Below are positions 34,555 through 43,559 of a DNA stretch of 64,000 nucleotides, piece by piece. Below the pieces are notes generated by a model. It was given only the letters and a program-made list of their open reading frames with translations. It ran no database searches and was not told the origin of the DNA. Numbering within the stretch: the stretch's first letter is position 1; the number at the start of each line of letters is the position of its first letter. Both the position numbers and the translations under genes were made by a program. The DNA is from an uncultured Pelagibacteraceae bacterium (GTDB lineage: Bacteria > Pseudomonadota > Alphaproteobacteria > Pelagibacterales > Pelagibacteraceae). The stretch spans positions 57,205 to 121,204 of the forward strand of contig CACMSB010000004.1 in assembly GCA_902616245.1 (NCBI GenBank), given 5' to 3'.

Positions 34555-36594
34555 ATGAATGATCACGAATATTTATTGTCAAATATTCAGAATATTAAAG
34601 GTATAGGGAAAAAAACAAGCCAATTATTTAAAAGAAAAAATATAAATACAATTTTTGATTTATTGTGGCATTTACCCACAAGTAAAATTGAAAATTCAAA
34701 AGTAACAAATGTTAGTGATATACAAATAGGTAAGTTACAAACGATTAAATTAATTCCTCTAAAATATAATTTTCCTAGAATAAGAAAATTGCCCAATAGA
34801 GTTGTGTGTCAAAGTAAAGATATAAAAATAGATTGTGTTTTTTTTAATTCATATGAAGGATATATAAAAAAAATCTTACCATTAAATACTGAAATAATAA
34901 TAAGTGGAAAAATTAATTTTTTTAGAAATAAATATCAAATCACTAATCCTACTCAGGTTAAAGAAAGTAATGAAAATATCTTAGAGACTCAAAATAAATA
35001 TAGTCTTACAGATGGTCTTACAATCAATAAATACAATATTATAATTAATGAAGTTTTAAAGGAATTACCAGATTTAGATGAGTGGCTAAATGACGATATA
35101 AAGAAAAAATTTAATAATATTAAGTGGAAAGACGCCATCTTAAAAATCCACAGTCTTGATACTAAAGAAATTTTAAAATCTAAGTATTATAAACGTTTAG
35201 TTTTTGACGAATTGTTTGCTCATTTTTTATTATCTTCAAAGATAAGAACTAAAATAAAAAAAATAAAGAAATCACAAAAAATTTTTAAAGATTGTAAAGA
35301 AAAATTGATAAAAGATTTAAATTTTAAATTAACAAATGATCAAGAAGCAGCAATAAAAATTATAAACGAAGATCTTAAATCAAAAAGTAGAATGTTTAGA
35401 CTTTTACAAGGAGATGTTGGATCTGGTAAAACAATTGTATCAATGATAGCAGCGGTAAATTGTATCAATGCTGGATATCAAACAAGCTTTATGGTGCCTA
35501 CTGAAATTCTAGCAAAGCAACATTTTTCTTTTGCTAAAAAATATCTACCGAAAAATTTAAAAATTGAAATGTTAACAGGTAAATCAAAATATGCTGATAG
35601 AAAGAAAATTTTAGAAAATCTTAAACTTGGCAAAATAGACTTTCTGATAGGAACACATGCGTTATTCCAAAAAAAAGTTGAATATAATAAACTTGGTTTA
35701 ATAATTATTGATGAACAACATAAGTTTGGTGTTCGTCAACGTAAAGAGTTATCTGAAAAAGGTGGAAATAACTGTGATGTTCTAGTCATGTCTGCAACTC
35801 CAATACCAAGAACAATGATGATGACGGTTTATGGTGATATGGATTTAACCTTAATTAAAGAAAAACCAAAAAATAGAAAAAAAATAGTCACTTACAGTAA
35901 GTTAGAAGATAAAATATCTGAAATAATTAGATTTGTTAAAAAAGAAATTTCTAATAAAAATCAAATTTTCTGGGTTTGTCCTTTGATAGAAGAGTCGAAA
36001 AAAGTTGAACAACAATCTGTTGTAAATAAATTTAAGTATTTAGAAAAATATTTTAAGAATAGAATTGGATTAATTCATGGTTCACTTGATAAGGATGAAA
36101 GGAACAAAATATTAAATAATTTCTTAGATAGAAAGTTGGATATATTGGTTTCAACCACTGTTATTGAGGTTGGAATTGATTTTCCTAATGCTAACGTAAT
36201 TGTTATTGAAAATGCTGATAAGTATGGTTTATCCCAATTACATCAGTTACGAGGTCGTGTCGGACGTGGTAGTAAACAATCTTACTGTATATTGATGTTT
36301 AAATCCTCACTAAGTGAAAATGCAAAAAAAAGAATTAACATTCTAAAAAGTTCAGATGACGGTTTTGTAATTTCTGAGGAAGATATGAAATTACGTGGAT
36401 ATGGAGATTTGTTAGGATTTAAGCAAAGTGGAATTAAAAATTTTAGATTAGCTGATCCCATATTAAATGAAGATTTATTCTTACTTGCTGAGGCAGAAGT
36501 AAAAAAATTAGAGATGAAAGGTGATAATTTCAGTAAATATAATAAATTATTAAAATTATACGATCGAGCCTCAATAATTAACGAAATTTCTTAA
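34555..36594 (+). CDS. recG: ATP-dependent DNA helicase RecG
   Basis: Reverses stalled forks and branch-migrates recombination intermediates. 679 residues: N-terminal wedge domain (IKGIGKKTSQLFKR, TIFDLLWHLP), helicase motif I GDVGSGKTIV (~285-294), LIIDEQHKFGVRQR (motif II DEQH, ~383-396), VMSATPIPRT (III), and the C-terminal STTVIEVGIDFPNAN, ADKYGLSQLHQLRGRVGRG and motif TRG. Full length. It overlaps the convergent DUF502 gene by 4 bases. Confidence 0.97.
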   Translation: MNDHEYLLSNIQNIKGIGKKTSQLFKRKNINTIFDLLWHLPTSKIENSKVTNVSDIQIGKLQTIKLIPLKYNFPRIRKLPNRVVCQSKDIKIDCVFFNSYEGYIKKILPLNTEIIISGKINFFRNKYQITNPTQVKESNENILETQNKYSLTDGLTINKYNIIINEVLKELPDLDEWLNDDIKKKFNNIKWKDAILKIHSLDTKEILKSKYYKRLVFDELFAHFLLSSKIRTKIKKIKKSQKIFKDCKEKLIKDLNFKLTNDQEAAIKIINEDLKSKSRMFRLLQGDVGSGKTIVSMIAAVNCINAGYQTSFMVPTEILAKQHFSFAKKYLPKNLKIEMLTGKSKYADRKKILENLKLGKIDFLIGTHALFQKKVEYNKLGLIIIDEQHKFGVRQRKELSEKGGNNCDVLVMSATPIPRTMMMTVYGDMDLTLIKEKPKNRKKIVTYSKLEDKISEIIRFVKKEISNKNQIFWVCPLIEESKKVEQQSVVNKFKYLEKYFKNRIGLIHGSLDKDERNKILNNFLDRKLDILVSTTVIEVGIDFPNANVIVIENADKYGLSQLHQLRGRVGRGSKQSYCILMFKSSLSENAKKRINILKSSDDGFVISEEDMKLRGYGDLLGFKQSGIKNFRLADPILNEDLFLLAEAEVKKLEMKGDNFSKYNKLLKLYDRASIINEIS

Positions 36595-37214
36595 ATTTTT
36601 TTTGGATCTGAAGTACCGGCTGAAACAATAAATTTAGACGCTTCTTCAAAAGTCATATCTAAATAAATAACTTCATCTTTGGGAAACATTAATAAAAATC
36701 CACTTGTAGGATTTGGGGTTGTTGGAACAAATACATTAATAAGATTAGTATTTGTTTTTTTTGATATTTCACCATCGTTTTCTCTGGTCGCAAACCCTAC
36801 TGCCCAACTACCTTTTCTCGGATACTCAACTAAGACTACACTTTTCTTTGATCCTTTTTTTGGTGCTAATGTTTCAGTCATTTGGCCAATTGCTGAATAA
36901 ATTGTTCTAAGAATTGGTATTCTTTTTAATATATCATTAAATATTTTAAGTATTTTTTTTCCAATAAATGAAAGAGATAAACTTCCAATTATTGTAATAA
37001 AAATTATAGCTAATAATATTTCCAAACCTGGTATTGCAAAAGGCAAATAACTATTTGGATTTAATTCGTTTGGTATTAATTTTGATGATATAGATATAAA
37101 AAATCTAGTTAAATATAATGTGATACCTATTGGAACAAGAACAACTATTCCTGCTATAAAATAGTTTCTAAGTCTTCCAAGTATTGAAATGCCTCTTCTC
37201 TTTAATTTTGCCAT
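36591..37214 (-). CDS. DUF502 membrane protein
   Basis: 207 residues: two N-terminal membrane helices (~17-35 and ~55-80), then RIPILRTIYSAIGQMTETL and VLVEYPRKGSWAVGFATRE, and VFVPTTPNPTSGFLLMFPKDEVIYLDMTFEEASKFIVSAG, the family signature. DUF502 proteins are widespread and lie next to recG in alphaproteobacteria; function unknown. Ends inside the recG stop region. Confidence 0.9.
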   Translation of the reverse strand: MAKLKRRGISILGRLRNYFIAGIVVLVPIGITLYLTRFFISISSKLIPNELNPNSYLPFAIPGLEILLAIIFITIIGSLSLSFIGKKILKIFNDILKRIPILRTIYSAIGQMTETLAPKKGSKKSVVLVEYPRKGSWAVGFATRENDGEISKKTNTNLINVFVPTTPNPTSGFLLMFPKDEVIYLDMTFEEASKFIVSAGTSDPKKI

Positions 37215-37217
37215 AAA

Positions 37218-37295
37218 TTAACTGTAACTTGCATATAAAACAAATACGACTGCCAGTACAAATAGTACTATTAAAATTTTGTTATTAAGTATCAT
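37218..37295 (-). CDS. Possible 25-residue single-helix membrane microprotein
   Basis: An ORF of 25 codons, MILNNKILIVLFVLAVVFVLYASYS, just 3 bases upstream of the DUF502 ATG on the same strand. It is a nearly perfect transmembrane helix. There is no Shine-Dalgarno sequence, and at this composition a hydrophobic short ORF can arise by chance. Confidence 0.3.
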   Translation of the reverse strand: MILNNKILIVLFVLAVVFVLYASYS

Positions 37296-37337
37296 ATAAA
37301 TTATTATAAAAAAGGTGTAATATATTAAGTAAAAAAA

Positions 37338-38159
37338 GTGAATAGAAGAAATTTCATACATTTATTTGGTTGTAGTTGCTTATCTTTTGGCCTATCTGCA
37401 TGTAGTAGTGCACCGATAACAGATCGAAAACAACTAAAATTAATTCCCGAATCTAACCTCAATGCGAAAGCTGCTCAATTATATGAAAAGGTAAAAGAGA
37501 AAGAAACTTTAAGTGATGATACTAAAACATTAAATCAAATAAAAGAAATTGGATCCAAAATTGAATATTCAATATCAGAATACTTTGATCGCAATAATAT
37601 ACCTGACCCAACTATAAATTTTGATTGGGAATATATACTTATTGATAAAAAAAAAGTTAAAAATGCTTGGTGTATGCCTGGAGGTAAAATAGCTGTTTAT
37701 ACTGGTCTATTAGATATAACTAAAAATGAAGATGGATTGGCGGCTGTAATGGGTCATGAAATAGCGCATGCTGTTGCAAAACATTCAGTAGAAAGAGCAA
37801 GTAGAGGTGTTTTGTTAAATACTGGTACAGCAATTTTAGATATAGCCACTAAAGGTAAAGTATCTCAGATAAATAGAACCACAGGGATGAATGCTGTCGG
37901 TTTATTATCACAGATAGGAATTATGAATCCTTTCAATAGAAAACAAGAGAGTGAAGCTGATTATCTTGGTTTGATATTTGCATCACTATCTGGTTATGAC
38001 ATTAGGGAAACAATCAAAGTTTGGGAAAGAATGAAAGAAGCTAAAAAAGGGAAAGAACCACCAGAATTTATGTCTACTCACCCATCTTCAACAAATAGAA
38101 TTAATAATATTACGAACTGGATAAACGAAATTATTATTAAATATCCGCCTATTGCTTAA
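37338..38159 (+). CDS. M48-family metallopeptidase, lipoprotein-like
   Basis: 273 residues, starting with GTG. The N terminus MNRRNFIHLFGCSCLSFGLSAC has twin arginines and a lipobox-like LSAC, so it may be exported by the Tat system (tatABC lie at ~52 kb) and anchored. Zinc motif GHEIAHAVAKHSVERAS (HEIAH at ~146-150) and the third ligand region ESEADYLGLIFASLSGYD are those of M48B (LoiP/YcaL-like) peptidases. Periplasmic protein quality control is likely. Confidence 0.88.
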   Translation: MNRRNFIHLFGCSCLSFGLSACSSAPITDRKQLKLIPESNLNAKAAQLYEKVKEKETLSDDTKTLNQIKEIGSKIEYSISEYFDRNNIPDPTINFDWEYILIDKKKVKNAWCMPGGKIAVYTGLLDITKNEDGLAAVMGHEIAHAVAKHSVERASRGVLLNTGTAILDIATKGKVSQINRTTGMNAVGLLSQIGIMNPFNRKQESEADYLGLIFASLSGYDIRETIKVWERMKEAKKGKEPPEFMSTHPSSTNRINNITNWINEIIIKYPPIA

Positions 38160-38160
38160 G

Positions 38161-38236
<76 letters not shown>

Positions 38237-38286
38237 CCAAGAAGCGTTTTTATATTGATTTTTTTTTATTAATCAATGTTAAAAAT

Positions 38287-39399
38287 TTACAATTTATTGA
38301 TGTACTTATCGTGAAATTCATCAAAAGTACCATTTTTTATATTGTCTCTGATGTTTCTCATTAAATCTTGATAAAAGTTGATGTTATTTAAGGTCAGAAT
38401 CATTGAGGCCAACATTTCATTAGTGTTAAATAAATGATTTAAATAATTCTTAGAATATTTATTTAAATTGAACTTTGTGACACTTTTGTCCAGAGGAGTA
38501 TTATCATTTTTATATTTAGAATTTCTAATTTGAATTTGTCCATCCCATGTAAAAGCTAAACCAGTTCTCCCTGATCTCGTTGGCATTACACAATCAAACA
38601 TATCAACACCTCTCTTAACTGCACCGAGTATATCAGATGGAGTACCAACACCCATTAAATATCTTGGTTTTTCTTTAGGCATATGATCTTTTATTCCATC
38701 AAGAACATCAAACATTTCATCTTGCGTTTCCCCTACTGCCAATCCTCCTAGAGCATATCCATTAAATCCAATATCGATAAGATTGTTTAAAGATTTGATT
38801 CTTAGATCATTAAATAATCCACCTTGTACAATTCCAAATAAACCTTTGTGGTCATTTATTCCAAATGCATCTTTTGATCTTTTTGCCCACTCTGATGATA
38901 ATTCCATTGATTTTTTAATTTTATCATAATCTTTAGTATTTTTAGGGCATTCATCCATAACCATTACTATGTCTGAGTTCAAACCTTTTTGAATTCTTAT
39001 ACTTTCTTCAGGGCTTAAAATAAAAGTTTTACCATCTATATGTGATTGAAAAATTGCACCTTTATCTCTATCGATTTTATTTAATTTTGACAGAGACATA
39101 ACTTGAAAACCACCTGAGTCCGTTAAAATTGGTAAATCACAATTCATGAATTCATGAAGTCCTCCAACACTTTCAATTCTTTCAACACCAGGTCTTATCA
39201 TTAAATGATATGTATTTGATAAAATTATCTCACTACCTGTTTTTTTTATATCTTCTAAAAAAACACCTTTAACGGTTGCTTGAGTACCAACTGGCATAAA
39301 TGCAGGAGTATTAATATTGCCTCTATGAGTTTCTATAACTCCTACTCTTGCATAATTTTGAGTATGATGAACATTAAAATTGAAATCTTTTAATGACAT
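38287..39399 (-). CDS. tgt: tRNA-guanine (queuine) transglycosylase lacking the zinc-site cysteines
   Basis: Exchanges G34 for preQ1 in GUN-anticodon tRNAs. 370 residues, normal length, with LTDSGGFQV (Asp94, base recognition), VQGGLFNDLR (~191-200), GGLAVGE (~218-224) and nucleophile Asp269 in MFDCVMPTR. The structural zinc site (CxCxxC...H in almost all bacterial Tgt) is lost: at 304-317 the sequence DKSVTKFNLNKYSK places Val307, Lys309 and Leu312 where cysteines are expected; only the His (322) remains. The catalytic residues are intact, so I infer an active, zinc-free enzyme. Confidence 0.93.
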   Translation of the reverse strand: MSLKDFNFNVHHTQNYARVGVIETHRGNINTPAFMPVGTQATVKGVFLEDIKKTGSEIILSNTYHLMIRPGVERIESVGGLHEFMNCDLPILTDSGGFQVMSLSKLNKIDRDKGAIFQSHIDGKTFILSPEESIRIQKGLNSDIVMVMDECPKNTKDYDKIKKSMELSSEWAKRSKDAFGINDHKGLFGIVQGGLFNDLRIKSLNNLIDIGFNGYALGGLAVGETQDEMFDVLDGIKDHMPKEKPRYLMGVGTPSDILGAVKRGVDMFDCVMPTRSGRTGLAFTWDGQIQIRNSKYKNDNTPLDKSVTKFNLNKYSKNYLNHLFNTNEMLASMILTLNNINFYQDLMRNIRDNIKNGTFDEFHDKYINKL

Positions 39400-39410
39400 T
39401 CATTATTTAA

Positions 39411-39968
39411 TTATTGAGATTTAAAACTAATAATTTTATCTGGATTTGAAACTGCTCCGTTATCACCGTCACCTTTTGTAATCATATCAACAAATTCCAT
39501 TCCTTCTATTACTTTTCCAAACACAGTATATTGTCTATCTAGGAAAGGTGCTGGTTTAAAACATATGAAAAATTGACTATTAGCACTATTAGGATCTGAC
39601 GATCTTGCCATAGAAACGGTTCCTCTATCATGAGGAAGGTCATTAAATTCTTGATTTAAATCTGGTAAATCAGATCCACCTATACCCGCTCTTCTTAAAT
39701 CGAAATCTTTTGAAGATGAATTTCCAAATTTCACATCACCTGTTTGTGCCATAAACCCATCAATTACTCTATGAAAAACAACATTATCATATTGTCCTGA
39801 ATCAGCTAATTCTTGAATTCTTTTAACATGATTTGGTGCAACATCAGGATACATTTCAATTTTTACATCACCATCTTTTAATTTTAAAATCATTATATTC
39901 TCCTTTGCTATTAAATTTGTTGATAAAAAAATAAAAAAAATAATTAAAATATTTAAAAATTTATTCAT
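39411..39968 (-). CDS. ppiA: Periplasmic cyclophilin-type peptidyl-prolyl isomerase
   Basis: 185 residues with a signal peptide (FLNILIIFFIFLSTNLIAKE). Cyclophilin core: VVFHRVIDGFMAQTGD (~60-75, catalytic Arg), GTVSMARSSDPNSANSQFFI (~115-134) and LDRQYTVFGKVIEGM (~142-156). Assists folding of secreted proteins. A long insertion around GGSDLPDLNQEFNDLPHDR is typical of alphaproteobacterial members. Overlaps coaD by 8 bases. Confidence 0.92.
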   Translation of the reverse strand: MNKFLNILIIFFIFLSTNLIAKENIMILKLKDGDVKIEMYPDVAPNHVKRIQELADSGQYDNVVFHRVIDGFMAQTGDVKFGNSSSKDFDLRRAGIGGSDLPDLNQEFNDLPHDRGTVSMARSSDPNSANSQFFICFKPAPFLDRQYTVFGKVIEGMEFVDMITKGDGDNGAVSNPDKIISFKSQ

Positions 39969-40455
39969 AAACCTCTTTCAATGATTTAATTGTACTTTTG
40001 GTCGTAAATTTTTTCAAATCACCATTATGTTGAGCGATTTCTTTAACAAACCTAGATGATATTATTTGATTTTCAACATCTGACATTAAAAAAATTGTCT
40101 CAACTTGATTATTAAGTTTTCTATTCATTCCAGCAAGTTGGAATTCGTACTCAAAATCAGAAACTGCTCTTAAGCCTCTTAAGATTATATTTGATTTATA
40201 TTTTTTACAAAGGTCTGTTGTCAAAGTATTAAATTTTATAACATCAACCTTATTCTTTTTAAATTTGAGATCTTTATAAAGAGCTCTTTTAACAATTTCT
40301 ATTCTTTCATCTAATGAAAATAGGAAATTTTTCTGATTTCCATCTGAAATACCTACAATTACCTTATCTACTATCTTAAGTGATTTTTTAATGACATCTA
40401 TATGGCCAAAAGTAATTGGATCAAAAGTTCCTGGATAGATAGCTATATTTTTCAT
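39961..40455 (-). CDS. coaD: Phosphopantetheine adenylyltransferase
   Basis: 164 residues. IYPGTFDPITFGHIDVIKKS (6-25) has the nucleotidyltransferase T/HxGH motif; ILRGLRAVSDFEYEFQLAGMNR (~91-112) is the substrate loop, and ISSRFVKEIA (~133-142) the C-terminal signature. Penultimate step of CoA synthesis. Shares one base with gyrA; the coaD-ppi-tgt order after gyrA is conserved in alphaproteobacteria. Confidence 0.96.
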   Translation of the reverse strand: MKNIAIYPGTFDPITFGHIDVIKKSLKIVDKVIVGISDGNQKNFLFSLDERIEIVKRALYKDLKFKKNKVDVIKFNTLTTDLCKKYKSNIILRGLRAVSDFEYEFQLAGMNRKLNNQVETIFLMSDVENQIISSRFVKEIAQHNGDLKKFTTKSTIKSLKEVYE

Positions 40456-43028
40456 TAAATAAGATTATCATCTAATTTAATAGCAGAAACTACTTTTTCA
40501 TCACCAGTCAGTTTAATTATTCTAACACCTTGTGTATTACGACCAGCTATTCTTATTTCTTTAACAGCTGTTCTTATTACTCTACCTTTATTTGTTGAAA
40601 TTAATATTTGATCTCCTTCAAAAACAGGAAAGGATGAAGAAACATTCCCGTTTCTTCGTGAATTGACAATACCAATAATTCCCTTTCCTCCTCTATTTGT
40701 AACTCTATAATCATAATGAGATGTTCTCTTACCGTAACCATTTTCTGTGATTGATAATATGAATTTTTCTTTAGCTTTAATTTCTGATTTTTGGTCTTTA
40801 TTTTTTGCTTTCTTATTTGTGTCATGATCAATAATAGACAGAGATACAATAGTATCATTTTCTGCTAAATTGATACCTCTTATACCTTTTGATGATCTGC
40901 CTTTGAAAACTCTGAGTTTTTTAGACTCAAACCTTATACATTTTCCTAATTTAGTACTTAAAATTATATCCTGATCATCTCTACAAATTTTAACACCAAT
41001 AATTTTATCATTACCGTCAAGTTTCATTGCAATTTTACCTGAAGCATTGATTGAGGTAAAATCTTCAAGATTATTCTTTCTAATTTTTCCTTCACTTGTT
41101 GCAAAAATGATATGCATGTCTTTTGTATCAACATCACTATCTGGAAATGGCATAATTGAACTAATTGATTGATGATTTTTTAGAGGAAGAATATTAAATA
41201 AAGACTTACCTTTTGATGCAGCCGATCCTTCCGGAATTTTCCAAGCTTTAACTTTGTATGCTAATCCTTCTGTGGAGAAAAATAGAACAGATGTGTGAGT
41301 ATTTACTGATAATGTTTGTACTACAGAATCTTCATCTCTTGTCTTAATCCCTGTTTTACCCTTACCACCTCTTTTTTGTTGTTTAACATTACTTAAGGCA
41401 CCTCTTTTAATGTATCCTTGTAAAGTAATTGTAATTATTACAGATTCTTTTTGAATAGTTTCTTCAATATTATAGTTTAAAACAGCATCTATAATCTGTG
41501 TTCTTCTCGGAGATGAAAATTTCTCTTTAATTTGAGATAACTCATTACTAATTACTTTTAATAGTTCACTTTTAGAATTTATTATTTTTTTATACTTTGT
41601 AATCAATTCAGATAATTTTTTTATTTCTTCTTCAATTTCGTTAATTCCAAGAGCTGTTAATTTTTGTAATCTAAGTTCTAATATTGATGTAACCTGAGTT
41701 TCAGATAAGTTATATGATCCTTTATAATTTTTACTATCAACTAATTTAATTAATTTTGCAGATTTTATTATTTTCCATTTAGTTTTTATTAGAGTATTTT
41801 TTGCCTCTTCTGGATTCTTTGAAGATCTAATAATTTTTATTACTTTATCAATGTTTTCTACACTAACGGATAAACCAAGTAAAATATGAACACGATCTTC
41901 AGCTTTTTTTAAATCATATTTTGTTTTTTTAATGACTACATCTTCTCTAAATTTTAAAAAGTTCTCTAAAAAATCTTTTAATGAACATGTTTTAGGTTTG
42001 TTATCAACAATGGCTAATGAATTAAAACCAAATGAAGTTTCAATAGATGTATATTTGTAAAGTTGTCTTTTGATTGTCTCCGGTTCAACACTTCTTCTTA
42101 AATCTATAGCAACTCTTATACCTTCTCTGTTAGATTCATCTCTTATGTCACTTATACCCTCAATCTTTTTATCTCTAACTAATTCTGCAATTTTTTCATT
42201 TAAGTTGGATTTGTTTACTTGATAGGGTATTGAAGTAATTACTAATCTATCTTTACCATTTTTAAGATTTTCTACATTTATTTCACCCCTAATTTTAAAA
42301 GAGCCTCTGCCTGTTTTGTATCCTTCTCGAATAATATCTTTACCGATAATAACACCACCAGTTGGAAAATCAGGGCCAGGTATATGCTTCATTAACTCTT
42401 TAACTTTAATATCTTTATTTTTAATAAGAGCTAAAGTTCCATCAATTATTTCACCAAGATTATGTGGTGGTATACTAGTTGCCATACCAACAGCGATACC
42501 TCCAGCTCCATTTACCAAAAGATTAGGATATTGAGCTGGCAGCACTGTAGGTTCTTGCTCGGTTTCGTCGTAGTTACTTTTAAATGAGACAGTATTTTTT
42601 TCTATATCATCAATCAAAAATTGAGATATTTTTGCAAGTTTTGTTTCTGTATACCTCATTGCTGCAGGTGGATCACCATCGATTGAACCAAAATTGCCCT
42701 GACCATCAATTAAAGGAACACTCATTGAAAAATCTTGGACCATTCTAACCAATGCATCATATACAGCTTGATCACCATGCGGATGATATTTACCAATTAC
42801 GTCTCCAACAATTCTTGCAGATTTTCTAAATTGTTTTGACCAATCAAAACCACCTTTGTGCATTGCATATAAAATTCTTCTGTGAACAGGTTTGAGTCCA
42901 TCTCTTATGTCGGGTAGTGCCCTACTAATTATTACGCTCATTGCGTAAGATAAATATGATGAGCTCATTTCATCATACATTGAGATTGGTTTGATATTTA
43001 AATCTTTAGTTACTTCGTTTTTTTGCAT
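40455..43028 (-). CDS. gyrA: DNA gyrase subunit A
   Basis: 857 residues. The N-terminal breakage-reunion domain starts [27 protein letters not shown]; the catalytic Tyr126 is in [10 protein letters not shown]. GyrA box QKRGGKG near 545 shows gyrase rather than topoisomerase IV, followed by six beta-pinwheel repeats. At the position of E. coli Ser83 the residue is Gln (Gln87 in [10 protein letters not shown]), and Asp91 equals E. coli Asp87. Introduces negative supercoils. Preceded by ssb with 4 bases between. Confidence 0.97.
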   Translation of the reverse strand: MQKNEVTKDLNIKPISMYDEMSSSYLSYAMSVIISRALPDIRDGLKPVHRRILYAMHKGGFDWSKQFRKSARIVGDVIGKYHPHGDQAVYDALVRMVQDFSMSVPLIDGQGNFGSIDGDPPAAMRYTETKLAKISQFLIDDIEKNTVSFKSNYDETEQEPTVLPAQYPNLLVNGAGGIAVGMATSIPPHNLGEIIDGTLALIKNKDIKVKELMKHIPGPDFPTGGVIIGKDIIREGYKTGRGSFKIRGEINVENLKNGKDRLVITSIPYQVNKSNLNEKIAELVRDKKIEGISDIRDESNREGIRVAIDLRRSVEPETIKRQLYKYTSIETSFGFNSLAIVDNKPKTCSLKDFLENFLKFREDVVIKKTKYDLKKAEDRVHILLGLSVSVENIDKVIKIIRSSKNPEEAKNTLIKTKWKIIKSAKLIKLVDSKNYKGSYNLSETQVTSILELRLQKLTALGINEIEEEIKKLSELITKYKKIINSKSELLKVISNELSQIKEKFSSPRRTQIIDAVLNYNIEETIQKESVIITITLQGYIKRGALSNVKQQKRGGKGKTGIKTRDEDSVVQTLSVNTHTSVLFFSTEGLAYKVKAWKIPEGSAASKGKSLFNILPLKNHQSISSIMPFPDSDVDTKDMHIIFATSEGKIRKNNLEDFTSINASGKIAMKLDGNDKIIGVKICRDDQDIILSTKLGKCIRFESKKLRVFKGRSSKGIRGINLAENDTIVSLSIIDHDTNKKAKNKDQKSEIKAKEKFILSITENGYGKRTSHYDYRVTNRGGKGIIGIVNSRRNGNVSSSFPVFEGDQILISTNKGRVIRTAVKEIRIAGRNTQGVRIIKLTGDEKVVSAIKLDDNLI

Positions 43029-43032
43029 TTAT

Positions 43033-43479
43033 TTAGAAAGGAATATCATCATCTAGCTCGTTTTGAGCCATAGAACTATCATCAAAACTTTGTTTGTTAT
43101 CTTGTGATGGAATTGAATTTTGATTTCCTCCACCTAACATTGTTAATGATGAATTGTATCCTTGAATTAAAATTTCAGTAGAATATTTATCCTGACCTGA
43201 TTGTTCATCTTTCCATTTTCTAGTAGTCAGTTGTCCTTCAACGTATACTTGTGCTCCTTTTTTTAAATATTGTTGAACTACATTTACTAGTCCTTCATTG
43301 AAAACAACTACTCTATGCCATTCAGTTTTTTCCTTTTTTTCACCGGTATTTTTATCTTTCCAGGATTGACTAGTAGCTAGGCTCAATCTTGCTACACTTT
43401 TACCGTTAACCATTTGTTTAACTTCTGGATCTGCGCCTAATCGACCGATTAAAAGTACTTTATTTAAGCTTCCTGCCAT
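43033..43479 (-). CDS. ssb: Single-stranded DNA-binding protein
   Basis: 148 residues: OB-fold [28 protein letters not shown]-like [13 protein letters not shown], and [19 protein letters not shown]; a short linker, then the acidic tip NELDDDIPF that recruits partners. Just upstream of gyrA and divergent from uvrA, the same ssb/uvrA arrangement as in E. coli. Confidence 0.97.
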   Translation of the reverse strand: MAGSLNKVLLIGRLGADPEVKQMVNGKSVARLSLATSQSWKDKNTGEKKEKTEWHRVVVFNEGLVNVVQQYLKKGAQVYVEGQLTTRKWKDEQSGQDKYSTEILIQGYNSSLTMLGGGNQNSIPSQDNKQSFDDSSMAQNELDDDIPF

Positions 43480-43496
43480 AATATTTATATATTTGA

Positions 43497-43514
43497 AATG
43501 TTATTTATAACATT
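43497..43514. promoter_or_regulatory. Perfect 18-bp palindrome between ssb and uvrA
   Basis: AATGTTAT-TT-ATAACATT, arms of 8 bp with a 2-base centre. It is placed 18 bases from the ssb start and 46 from that of uvrA. In E. coli this gene pair shares a LexA-controlled divergent promoter, so an SOS-type operator is one reading. It does not match the alphaproteobacterial LexA direct repeat GTTC-N7-GTTC. Confidence 0.45.
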
Positions 43515-43559
43515 AATAGGCTTGAATATTAATTTTATTAATCTAAAGCAACTAAAATT

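Noticed and set aside
38254..38277. Inverted repeat ATTGATT/AATCAAT near tRNA-Lys as terminator
   Set aside because: Seven A/T-rich pairs with a 10-base T/A loop and no U tract after the stem; too weak.
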